NCBI GenBank assembly: GCA_963773945.1
Contig: CAVZDD010000005.1
Location: 868,001-932,000 of the forward strand
From: JAKIWV01 sp963773945
GTDB taxonomy: Archaea; Thermoplasmatota; Thermoplasmata; Lutacidiplasmatales; UBA184
DNA length: 64,000 bases
Direction of reading: 5' to 3'
The notes under the pieces are model-generated. The model worked only from the letters and a program-made list of their open reading frames with translations, was not told the origin of the DNA and searched no databases. Each line of letters opens with the position of its first letter. The stretch's first letter is position 1. Made by a program: the position numbers and the translations under genes. Of the stretch, positions 1-7,766 are shown piece after piece.

Positions 1-245
1 CCCTCGAATGTTCGGATCGGTCGTGGAGGCACTTCCGACGGAATTCAGACCCTGGGACCCGTCGTTGAGAATAGCCATCCCCACTTCTTTGATGTTTCGT
101 CGGACCTAGAGGGCGCCGCGATTTCGCTGGCGAGATTTACCAGGTGATTTCAAAACGAGACCGAACGCCAAGTCGGCCGGTTTCATCCAATTTGTCGAAC
201 GCGGCCTCAGCCCGATCGAGCGCCTCTGGGTGTTGCCGTACCAAG
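1..245. other. Left edge, no gene recognised
   Basis: I see no convincing reading frame here on either strand. The stretch lies downstream of the leftward transporter gene that ends at 246, and may hold the end of a neighbouring gene outside the window. Confidence 0.3.
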
Positions 246-1157
246 TCAGGCCGGTTTAGACTCTATCGTTGAAGCCGTCGCTCGGGCAACAAAGAAGGCA
301 CCCGACAACACGGCGGCGACCCCGACCACCTGCACGGCATCGAGTCGTTCGGCGAAGATTAACACCGACGCGATGAGCGCCACCACAGGCGTGAGGAATG
401 CCCAAGTGCTGACGGTAGGCGCCGGGAACCGTTCCAGCAGGAGGAACCAGACCACATTGGCAGCCGACGTACCCACGAGGCCAAGCCAGAGAAGTGACTC
501 TACAAAGGAGGCTGTAACACCGATGATCGGGTGAGGCTCGAAGACGACGGCCGCGAGGAGGAGCAACACGGCTCCGGCGAGAAGCTGGTACGCGTTGGCG
601 GTCCGGAGGCCCGGTCCCCGAATACGGGCCTTCAGGAATATCGTCCCGATCGCCCAACAGGCAGCCGCGCCGAGGAGTTCGCCTATTGCAACCAGCGGGA
701 TTTTTCCGAACGCGCCGACCCAGGGTTGCTCGATCAGGACGACGCCGAGGAAGCCTATCACGACGCTGCACCACGCGAGGATCGGGGTGCGTTCCTGCAG
801 GAACAATGCCGAGAGGACCACGACCCACAGTGGGAACGTGTAGATTACGACGGCGGTTTGCCCCGGTGGAACCTGAGTGGCGGCAGAAAACCAAAGGCCG
901 AAGAACAGGCCGGTGGTTGGAATTCCGAGGAGTAGGGCATCACGCCGTTCGCGAGAGGTCAGGGTGACGGTGGAACGCCAGGCGAGCACCCCCACGGCCA
1001 CACCGGCCGTTCCAAGCACCGCCCGAAAAGCCGCCAACCAAAGGGGGGGACTCGAGGAGAGGCCGATTTTCACGAAGATGAAATTGAGTCCCCAGGCGAG
1101 GACCATCCCCACGTAGAGGACGCCGAGGACCCAGTTCGTCTGCGTGGGCGGAGTCAT
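246..1157 (-). CDS. EamA/DMT family transporter
   Basis: Inner-membrane transporter of the drug/metabolite superfamily, probably a small-metabolite exporter; the substrate cannot be read from sequence. The protein of about 303 residues has about ten hydrophobic helices arranged as two EamA repeats, the usual size of the family. Helix 1 reads VLGVLYVGMVLAWGLNF, and the typical Pro-rich turn IYTFPLWVVVLSAL falls near the middle. An upstream in-frame ATG at 1184 exists, but I chose the ATG at 1157 because the peptide before it is not family-like and a TATA-like box lies about 33 bases upstream. It is divergent from pyrB and seems to share that box. Confidence 0.85.
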   Translation of the reverse strand: MTPPTQTNWVLGVLYVGMVLAWGLNFIFVKIGLSSSPPLWLAAFRAVLGTAGVAVGVLAWRSTVTLTSRERRDALLLGIPTTGLFFGLWFSAATQVPPGQTAVVIYTFPLWVVVLSALFLQERTPILAWCSVVIGFLGVVLIEQPWVGAFGKIPLVAIGELLGAAACWAIGTIFLKARIRGPGLRTANAYQLLAGAVLLLLAAVVFEPHPIIGVTASFVESLLWLGLVGTSAANVVWFLLLERFPAPTVSTWAFLTPVVALIASVLIFAERLDAVQVVGVAAVLSGAFFVARATASTIESKPA

Positions 1158-1185
1158 GGAACAGTCGGCCCATCCACAGGGCAAC

Positions 1186-1194
1186 GATTATGTT
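1186..1194. promoter_or_regulatory. Shared TATA-like box between EamA gene and pyrB
   Basis: The sequence GATTATGTT sits about 28 bases before the pyrB ATG (1218) and about 33 bases before the EamA ATG (1157). Read on the other strand it is AACATAATC, also TATA-like. The spacing to pyrB fits a leaderless archaeal transcript. No ribosome binding site is visible before either start. Confidence 0.5.
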
Positions 1195-1217
1195 CGCTCC
1201 CCCGCTGAGCGGGCCCG

Positions 1218-2150
1218 ATGGCGCTCAAGGGCCGCGACATCATCTCTATCAAAGACCTGTCCCGCGAGGAGATCGAGGAGATCCTCAAAGTCGCCCATCG
1301 GATGATCCCAATCGCCGAGGGTACCAAGATCGACCGACGCCTCGACGGGGTCCTGCTGGCTCTGGCATTCCTTGAACCGTCCACTCGCACGCGACTCTCA
1401 TTCGAAACCGCCCACCAGCGCCTCGGCGGTCGGTGTATCACGATCGCCGACCCGGCGACGAGCTCGGTAGCCAAAGGGGAATCGCTCTCGGACACCGTCC
1501 GGATGCTTTCTGGCTACGCGGACGCGATCGTCCTCCGGCACCCGAATGAGGGTGCGGCCCGGCTGGCGGCTCAGATGTCGGACAAGCCGGTGATCAACGC
1601 GGGGGACGGCGCCGGCCAACACCCGACCCAGACGCTACTGGACCTCGCCACGATCCATGAAGCCCACGGCACGCTGAGTGGGCTCAGGGTGGTGCTGGTG
1701 GGCGACCTGAAGTATGGTCGCACGGTCCATTCGTTGGCGCATGCCCTCGCCCTGTTCGGTGCCGAGATCGTGTTGATCTCCCCCCCGTCGCTCAAATTGC
1801 CCGACGAAGTTACAGAGCATTTGGACCAGATGGGCGCCCGGGTTCGGGAAGAGGACCAACTCCACCGGGCGGTACGCGACGCGGACGTCCTTTACGTGAC
1901 CCGGATTCAGAAGGAACGGTTCGGAGACGAAACGGAATATGCGAAGGTCGCCGGTTCGTACCGGATTGACAACGCCGTGCTTGCAGGAGCCAAACAGCGG
2001 CTCATTGTCATGCATCCCCTGCCTCGACTAGGGGAGATTGCTCCGGAGGTCGATGCGAGCCCCCATGCCGCGTACTTCCGGCAGGCGTTCCTGGGGGTGC
2101 CGGTCCGGATGGCGCTTCTTTCGTTGGTCCTGGGCGGAAAGGGGACGTAG
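1218..2150 (+). CDS. pyrB: Aspartate carbamoyltransferase, catalytic chain
   Basis: Catalyses carbamoyl phosphate + L-aspartate to N-carbamoyl-aspartate, the committed step of pyrimidine synthesis, in the cytoplasm. At 310 residues it has the normal length. The carbamoyl-phosphate loop STRTR is at residues 55-59, the HPTQTLLD motif begins at His135, and the aspartate-domain signature HPLPR lies near residue 265. The start ATG follows the TATA-like box at 1186-1194 by about 28 bases, so the transcript is probably leaderless. pyrI follows after five bases, so the two chains of the allosteric enzyme are made from one transcript. Confidence 0.97.
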   Translation: MALKGRDIISIKDLSREEIEEILKVAHRMIPIAEGTKIDRRLDGVLLALAFLEPSTRTRLSFETAHQRLGGRCITIADPATSSVAKGESLSDTVRMLSGYADAIVLRHPNEGAARLAAQMSDKPVINAGDGAGQHPTQTLLDLATIHEAHGTLSGLRVVLVGDLKYGRTVHSLAHALALFGAEIVLISPPSLKLPDEVTEHLDQMGARVREEDQLHRAVRDADVLYVTRIQKERFGDETEYAKVAGSYRIDNAVLAGAKQRLIVMHPLPRLGEIAPEVDASPHAAYFRQAFLGVPVRMALLSLVLGGKGT

Positions 2151-2155
2151 GATCC

Positions 2156-2623
2156 ATGGCCGCTCCCCGCGAACTCAAGATCACGCCGATCAAGAACGGG
2201 ACCGTGATCGATCACATTGGCAACGGACTCTCGCTCGAGGTCCTCCGGATCATCGGGGTGGGCGACCTCGACAAAGACTCGACCGTCTCGGTCGCCCTAC
2301 ACGTCCGGAGCCAGAAGATGGGCTGGAAGGACATCGTCAAGGTCGAGAACATGGAGCTCTCGCCCCGAAAAGTTAACGCAATCGCCCTCATTGCACCGAC
2401 CGCGACGATCTCGATCATTCGGGACTACAAAGTGCGGGAAAAGCGTACGGTCGACCTCCCCGAGCACATCGTGGGAGTGGCCCGCTGCCCCAATCCGAAC
2501 TGCATCACGAACCGGGGCGAACCGGTCGAGAGCGAGTTCGAAATCGCCCGCCGCCGGCCGGTGGTGCTACGATGCGTTTATTGCGAACGCCAGATGGACG
2601 ATTTCCTCGCGCACCTGATTTGA
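2156..2623 (+). CDS. pyrI: Aspartate carbamoyltransferase, regulatory chain
   Basis: Regulatory subunit that binds nucleotide effectors and holds the catalytic trimers together. The 155 residues show the N-terminal nucleotide-binding domain (NGTVIDHI at 14-21) and the C-terminal zinc domain with four Cys at 111, 116, 140 and 143 in a CX4C...CX2C pattern, all present. Length is standard. It is co-transcribed with pyrB, starting five bases after its stop. In the family this subunit gives CTP inhibition; whether this one does cannot be seen from the sequence. Confidence 0.97.
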   Translation: MAAPRELKITPIKNGTVIDHIGNGLSLEVLRIIGVGDLDKDSTVSVALHVRSQKMGWKDIVKVENMELSPRKVNAIALIAPTATISIIRDYKVREKRTVDLPEHIVGVARCPNPNCITNRGEPVESEFEIARRRPVVLRCVYCERQMDDFLAHLI

Positions 2624-2645
2624 TGGCGGGGGGCCGAGCCGCGCG

Positions 2646-3248
2646 ATGGCGACGACCCTGCTCTTCATTTTTGTTTTCGTCTTTGCCTTCATCGGCGGCC
2701 TCGAGCTCGTCGACCGGACGAGCTTCGCGCTGATCGCCTTCAGCTCGAAGCACCCGGCCCTTCCGAGCTGGGCGGGGGCCGCCACCGCGTTTGTGGCCAC
2801 CTCGACCATCGCCGTGGTCGTCGGAGGCAGTCTGGAGGATGCGTTCCATCGGGAGCTGTTCTGGGTCCGCGTCGGCGGCGGTATCGTGCTCCTGGCTTAC
2901 GCGAGCTTCCTTCTGCTCGTTCCGGAACAGGACCGCCAACCGCCGACAGGTCGTTCGGCGTTCGCGGGGGCGTTTCTGCTCATCTTTCTGCTCGAGCTCG
3001 GCGACACGACGATGATCTTCACGATCCTTTTCGCCGTGGAATTTGGGAATCTGATCGTCGTCTTCGCGGCCGCTGCCCTCGCGCTCGCCAGCGTCGCCGC
3101 CTTCGCTTCCTTCCTCGGGTCGCGCCTGGGCGTCCGGGTCGAACCTCGCGCGCTCGAGCGGCTGGTCATCGTGATTCTGGTGATCGCCGGCGTGCTGACG
3201 ATCCTCTACGCGCTGGACCCCGGTCTGTTTGGGGGCATCCTCGGCTAG
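2646..3248 (+). CDS. GDT1/TMEM165 family cation transporter
   Basis: Membrane protein of the UPF0016 family, whose characterised members move Mn2+ or Ca2+ against protons. It has 200 residues and six or seven hydrophobic helices. The two family signatures are visible as ELVDRTS at residues 20-26 and ELGDTTM at 117-123 (family consensus E-x-G-D-[KR]-[TS]); the first has Val for Gly and the second has Thr in place of Lys/Arg, so both are slightly atypical. It begins 22 bases after pyrI and may be read through from that operon. Its stop overlaps that of the convergent regulator gene (shared CTAG). Confidence 0.85.
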   Translation: MATTLLFIFVFVFAFIGGLELVDRTSFALIAFSSKHPALPSWAGAATAFVATSTIAVVVGGSLEDAFHRELFWVRVGGGIVLLAYASFLLLVPEQDRQPPTGRSAFAGAFLLIFLLELGDTTMIFTILFAVEFGNLIVVFAAAALALASVAAFASFLGSRLGVRVEPRALERLVIVILVIAGVLTILYALDPGLFGGILG

Positions 3249-5452
3249 TCGTCGCCTGTCCCGGATAAGGAGTGTGCGAGCCGGTCCGACAGCTGGGGTA
3301 GTTCGCTCGCCAGACGGGCGGGCAGGTAGGGCTCCAGTCCTTCTTCGTGCAGTTGCGCCAGCCGCTTCCGGCCCCGGGCGAACGCTTCCATCTCGAAGTT
3401 GAGCCCGGCGAGGCGGTACAGCGCCTGGGCCCGGACCCTCGGCAGCTGGGAGTATCCGCTGAACGCGAGCACATCCAGCCACCCTTCCCGCGCCTCCTCG
3501 ATACGGCCCTGCAACTGCGCCAAGCGGGCCTCGAAACCCCAGAGTCGGAACAACGCCGGGCTGGGAGGGACCAGGTGCAACGTCTCGACGAGGTACTGGC
3601 ACCGCAGCAGGGGAGCCCGTGCGGTCGTCGGCTCGTTCCCGGCGAGGAGCAGTTCCACGTGCTGCTCCTGGAGGAAGAGTTCGAGCCAGACGGTCCCGGT
3701 GCGCTCGGCGACCACCAAGCCTCGCGCCGTGACCTTCAGTCCTGCGGCGCGGCCGTCCTGCAGCTCAGCCAGGCGCGCTTCGACGATCGTGGAGAGGAGG
3801 TCGAGCTCGTTCAGATGGCTGCCCCGGAGCAGGTGACGGACCTTCTCCAGGGTGTGGGCCATCGATGCCGGCGGATGGTCCGCGTTCCATAGTTGGATCA
3901 GAGCATCGAAGAGCAAGACGGCGATCCGGGAGAGCTCGCCGCCGGGTCGTTCGGACAATGGGTGGGCCTTACTCACCTCGGTCTCAGCCTCGGAGATGCG
4001 AGCGGCCAAGAGCTCGAGATAGGCGAGCAGAGTTCGAGTGACCGCCTCCGCCCCGGCCCATTTCAGTTGCTGGAACCGGTCTCCGGCCTCCGTCAGGACC
4101 TGACGGAGCGTGGGACGGGGACCCAACGTGTAGACAACCTGCGTCAGGGTGAGGAGCAGCTCCTCCATTCGGCCCTCGGACGACCGCTGGAGCACACCGG
4201 CCCCGAGGGCCTCCTGGATCAGCGTCTCCGAATCGGCCGGGCGGCCGGCGAAGGCGAGCAGTTTCGCGCGTTCCAGCCGCAATTCGACGGCCATCTCGGC
4301 GAGCGTCGGGTCGGGCGCCCGCGGGATGCACTCGATCGCCTCCGCAATGGCGGCCTCCGCGGGGTCGAAAGCGAGCACGCGTTCGGCCAAATGAGCCGCC
4401 TCGACCAGGTGCCGGAGCGCCAGGGGACCGGCCTCCGCCCGAAAGAAATGGTCCGCGATCTGGAAGCGACGCTGCAGATTCGGCTCCGGGCTGAGCGCCT
4501 CGAGTCCCTCGGCGACGATCCGATGCATTTCGCGTCGGCTCTCCTCCGGAATGCTCTCGATCAGGTGGTCGACCCAGGACTCGTGGGCTACAGCGATCCG
4601 TCCCTCGGCAGACTTGAGGAGGTTGGCGGCGAGGGCGGGTCGTAGCAGTTCCTGGAGCTCTGAGGTGCGGCGGCGGGCGACGCGGGCGAGCACGACTTCC
4701 GACGTGGACCCGTCGAGCAGCGCGACGAACCCCACGAGCCGACCCGTCGCCTCAGGCAGGGATGCCATGATCTCTTGGAGTCGTTCGGTCTCCCGGGCGT
4801 CGGCGTGCGGGTGGCCGAGCCGGATCCAATCGACATCGGCACGGCCGATGAGTTCCTCTTCCCATTGGCTGAAAGAGGGGAGCGAGGAATCGAGCTCGAG
4901 CACCAATAGGAACGGCCGCCGGCGGGCCAACCGGGACAGTTGGACGAGCAACGTCCGACTCGCCGGGTCGAGCAGGGTGGCATCCTCAATCAGCAGGGCG
5001 AGCCCCAAACCCTCCCCGGAGCGGAAGCGTTCAGAAAAGGCGGTCCAGACCGCGGTCATGCTTTCGAAGCCACCGGTCGTGCTGCGGGGACCGGGCCCGA
5101 ACACGTTGCGTCCCGGGCGGGAGCGTCGCCGGCCGCCCATGGCGGGCATGCCCTCGCTGCCGAACACGTCGGCGAGGCTGCCCGGGATCAAGGCCGGCCT
5201 GCTGTCGGGGGAAGAATCCAGCGTCTCGGAAAACTGCGGCCACAGCGGGACCAGCGCACCGTAATCGACGTCGCGATCCCGATAGGATCCTTCGGTCGTG
5301 AGGACGACTACCTCCCGTTGTTCGAGTTCCTTCCGGAGCTCGGAGATGCGGGCGCTCTTTCCACTCGTCGGAGGGCCTGCAAGGGCGATGGTTCGGCCCG
5401 AGCGGGCCTCGAGACCGGCGTAGGCCCGCAGAAACGCTGGCGGCTGAGGCAT
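3245..5452 (-). CDS. P-loop ATPase/TPR regulator (STAND-like)
   Basis: Large soluble protein of 735 residues, likely a signal-sensing ATPase. A P-loop GPPTSGKS is at residues 26-33 and a Walker-B-like LALLIEDATLLD near 180; from about residue 300 to the end it is made of helix pairs typical of TPR arrays. It lacks the helix-turn-helix or cyclase domains seen in the related genes at 7.8-10.2, 13.8 and 19.2 kb, so its output is unknown. The ATG at 5452 lies about 35-40 bases after a TATA-like GTTAAAT (5487-5493, minus strand). It is divergent from deoxyhypusine synthase. Confidence 0.75.
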   Translation of the reverse strand: MPQPPAFLRAYAGLEARSGRTIALAGPPTSGKSARISELRKELEQREVVVLTTEGSYRDRDVDYGALVPLWPQFSETLDSSPDSRPALIPGSLADVFGSEGMPAMGGRRRSRPGRNVFGPGPRSTTGGFESMTAVWTAFSERFRSGEGLGLALLIEDATLLDPASRTLLVQLSRLARRRPFLLVLELDSSLPSFSQWEEELIGRADVDWIRLGHPHADARETERLQEIMASLPEATGRLVGFVALLDGSTSEVVLARVARRRTSELQELLRPALAANLLKSAEGRIAVAHESWVDHLIESIPEESRREMHRIVAEGLEALSPEPNLQRRFQIADHFFRAEAGPLALRHLVEAAHLAERVLAFDPAEAAIAEAIECIPRAPDPTLAEMAVELRLERAKLLAFAGRPADSETLIQEALGAGVLQRSSEGRMEELLLTLTQVVYTLGPRPTLRQVLTEAGDRFQQLKWAGAEAVTRTLLAYLELLAARISEAETEVSKAHPLSERPGGELSRIAVLLFDALIQLWNADHPPASMAHTLEKVRHLLRGSHLNELDLLSTIVEARLAELQDGRAAGLKVTARGLVVAERTGTVWLELFLQEQHVELLLAGNEPTTARAPLLRCQYLVETLHLVPPSPALFRLWGFEARLAQLQGRIEEAREGWLDVLAFSGYSQLPRVRAQALYRLAGLNFEMEAFARGRKRLAQLHEEGLEPYLPARLASELPQLSDRLAHSLSGTGDD

Positions 5453-5562
5453 TCCCGGACCTCGACCTAGATGGGCCGGCGGTCGGATTTAACACAGCGG
5501 ACGTCGGCGGATACGCTCGGGCTCCAACGTCCGAAGTACGGCGGCGTCGGAGACCCGACTCC

Positions 5563-5568
5563 TTTATT
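5563..5568 (+). promoter_or_regulatory. TATA-like box of the deoxyhypusine synthase gene
   Basis: TTTATT inside CCTTTATTCC lies about 26 bases before the in-frame GTG at 5591, the distance expected for leaderless transcription. The same CTTTATTCC motif stands before asnA at about 26484. Confidence 0.5.
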
Positions 5569-5590
5569 CCACGCCGGTGATGCGCCCCTC

Positions 5591-6655
5591 GTGCCCGAGC
5601 GCATGGCCGCCGGCCGTCGACCGTTTCTCCGTAAGACCGTGAATCCGGTCGACGTATCGAAGGTTCACGGAATCGGCGACCTCCTCGACGCATTCCTGTC
5701 CACCTCGATTCAGGCCCGCAACATCGCGCAGTGTCTCGAGGTGTGGGAGAATGCCCTGACGGACCGCCGCCGGCCCACGATCTTCCTGGGACTGACGGGG
5801 CCTCTCATCGCGGCAGGTCTGCGCAAGGTCGTTCGCGACCTGGTCGACTGGGGCGTGGTCGATGTGGTGGTTTCCACCGGAGCGATCCTGTATCAGGACC
5901 TCTACCAAACGGTCGGAGGACGGCACTGGATGGGCACGCCGTTGGCCGATGACCGTCGGCTCCGGGACCTCTACCTCGACCGCATCTACGACACCTATGT
6001 GGATGAGCTCAAGTTCGAGGACACAGACCGTGTGATCGGGAAGATCACTAACCGGTTTCCGCAGCGTCCCGCCTCCTCCCGAGAGTACCTGGAGTTCCTC
6101 GGGAAGCATTTTGACGACCGGGAATCGATCCTCGCCACCGCCGCCCGTCGGGGGATCCCGGTTTTCTCTCCGGCACTCATCGATAGCTCCATCGGCATCG
6201 GCCTCACGCTCTACTACCAGGCCCACCGGGGAAAGCCGCGCTTCATCCTCGATTCGATCCGCGACAACTACGAGCTCGTCCAGATCCTTACGCACTCCCC
6301 TCGGACCGCCGTCATCTACGTGGGCGGAGGCACGCCCAAGAACTGGATCAACGATGGGATCGTCATGGCGAACTACGCCTTCCATCGGGAGGGCGAGGGC
6401 CATTTCTACGCGCTCCAGATCACCACCGACGTCCCCGACTGGGGCGGTCTCTCCGGCAGCACCCTCGACGAAGCCCAGTCGTGGGGGAAGATTTCGAAGA
6501 CCGCCACCCGCGCCACCGCGCGGATCGAAGCATCGATCGGTCTGCCGTTGCTGGCAGGCGGTCTATGGGATCATCGCAAGCGTTGGCAGCCCCGCCGCCG
6601 GCTCCGCTACTCGTGGACCGGCGACCAGGTTAAGATCAAGGCGGGGGCGAAGTGA
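5591..6655 (+). CDS. dys: Deoxyhypusine synthase
   Basis: Transfers the aminobutyl group of spermidine to one lysine of translation factor aIF5A, the first step of hypusine formation, an archaeal/eukaryotic trait. The family core is complete: FLGLTGPLIAAGLR near the N-terminus, the NAD-region VVSTGAILYQDLY, a glycine-rich VGGGTPKNW loop, and the active-site Lys in EAQSWGKIS. Start choice: the frame is open from 5471, but a GTG at 5591 lies 26 bases after a TATA-like box and an ATG follows at 5603; either gives the normal length of about 350 residues. No aIF5A gene is in this window. Confidence 0.95.
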   Translation: MPERMAAGRRPFLRKTVNPVDVSKVHGIGDLLDAFLSTSIQARNIAQCLEVWENALTDRRRPTIFLGLTGPLIAAGLRKVVRDLVDWGVVDVVVSTGAILYQDLYQTVGGRHWMGTPLADDRRLRDLYLDRIYDTYVDELKFEDTDRVIGKITNRFPQRPASSREYLEFLGKHFDDRESILATAARRGIPVFSPALIDSSIGIGLTLYYQAHRGKPRFILDSIRDNYELVQILTHSPRTAVIYVGGGTPKNWINDGIVMANYAFHREGEGHFYALQITTDVPDWGGLSGSTLDEAQSWGKISKTATRATARIEASIGLPLLAGGLWDHRKRWQPRRRLRYSWTGDQVKIKAGAK

Positions 6656-6725
6656 GACGTCCCCGAGGCCTGCTTACATGAACGCGCCCGGAATCTGATA
6701 AACCCTCCAAGCCCCTTACGGGTCC

Positions 6726-7346
6726 TTGAACGCACGAATTCCTCCGGGCCAGATCGTCACGAAGGGCTGGCCGGTCCTCCACGCGGGCACCGTGCCCTAT
6801 CAGCTCACGCGCGAGAATTGGACCCTGCGGCTTTCCGGCGAAGCAGACGCTCCGCAGACCTTGTCGTTTGCTGACCTCCTCGCCATGCCCCAGAAGACGG
6901 TGACCACGGACATCCACTGCGTGACCTCGTGGACCAAGCTGGACACGGTCTGGACCGGGGTCCCGTTCCGAGCGATCGCGGAGCGAGCCCGCGTGCGCCC
7001 GAGCGCGCACTACGTGATCATGGACTGCGAGCAGGGGTTCACCACGTCGCTCCCGATCGAGCCGCTGATGGACGAGACCGTTCTGGTCGCGCACACCGTG
7101 GCCGGCGCCGCGTTGCCACCGGAACACGGCGGCCCGGTCCGCATGTTCGTTCCGAAACGGTACTTCTACAAGAGCGCGAAATGGCTCCGCGGGTTCCGCT
7201 TCCTCGAGAAGGACGAACCTGGCTTTTGGGAAGTTCGGGGCTACTCAAACGTTGCCGACCCGTGGTTGGAAACCCGGTACACGGTAGACGACAAGCAGGA
7301 GATCTTCAAGATGCGCAAGGCGAGTTTGTTCCATCCGACCCGCTGA
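6726..7346 (+). CDS. Molybdopterin-dependent oxidoreductase (sulfite oxidase/MsrP-like)
   Basis: A 206-residue protein of the sulfite-oxidase fold, without heme or dimerisation domain, resembling the MsrP/YedY catalytic core. The molybdenum-ligand Cys is in DIHCVTSWTKLD, followed by WTGVPFR, and the later GGPVRMFVPKRYFYKSAKW segment is the usual cofactor-binding part. There is no signal peptide or Tat motif, so it is probably cytoplasmic. The start is a TTG at 6726, about 26 bases after a TATA-like GATAAACC, with a stop just upstream in frame. The natural substrate cannot be inferred. It stands alone, with 420 bases of apparently empty DNA after it. Confidence 0.85.
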   Translation: MNARIPPGQIVTKGWPVLHAGTVPYQLTRENWTLRLSGEADAPQTLSFADLLAMPQKTVTTDIHCVTSWTKLDTVWTGVPFRAIAERARVRPSAHYVIMDCEQGFTTSLPIEPLMDETVLVAHTVAGAALPPEHGGPVRMFVPKRYFYKSAKWLRGFRFLEKDEPGFWEVRGYSNVADPWLETRYTVDDKQEIFKMRKASLFHPTR

Positions 7347-7766
7347 AGGGTTCCTGCCTGGGTTTCGGGGGGGGGGGTTCGGGCGTCGACCAAGGGTTTT
7401 TCAACTGGGTTCACTTACGGGCCGCCCCCGCGGGGAGCGATCCGTCCTAGCACGGTTCGGGGCCTGCGGGAGTCCAAACGGAACGGACTGCCTCCGCCCG
7501 TTATGAGAATCCTCATTTTTATGCGCATCCATGGGTATAGATACGCGTTGTATAACTCGATGGACCGGCACAGGTCTGGTACGAAATGTTGAAATAGCCA
7601 CATTTGACCGACGGCGCGGGGGTGCGCACTCTATGATTCCAGCTCTTCCACCGTGCCAAAACGAACAACTGTAACCGACCCTTCGAAGGAGGAGTTCACT
7701 CCTCTTCCGCTCGATCAGTGAGGCCCGCGTCATGGCGACCGTGGTTGAGGTCGAGCTGGTACCTTC
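7347..7766. other. Gene-free stretch with a long G run
   Basis: About 420 bases between the oxidoreductase and the decayed regulator. It holds a run of about eleven G near 7367-7377 and an AT-richer part at 7500-7560. I see no gene or clear RNA. Confidence 0.4.

Noticed and set aside
7367..7377. A run of about eleven G
   Set aside because: It lies in gene-free DNA, and such runs are prone to length error; no G-quadruplex claim can be supported from one run.
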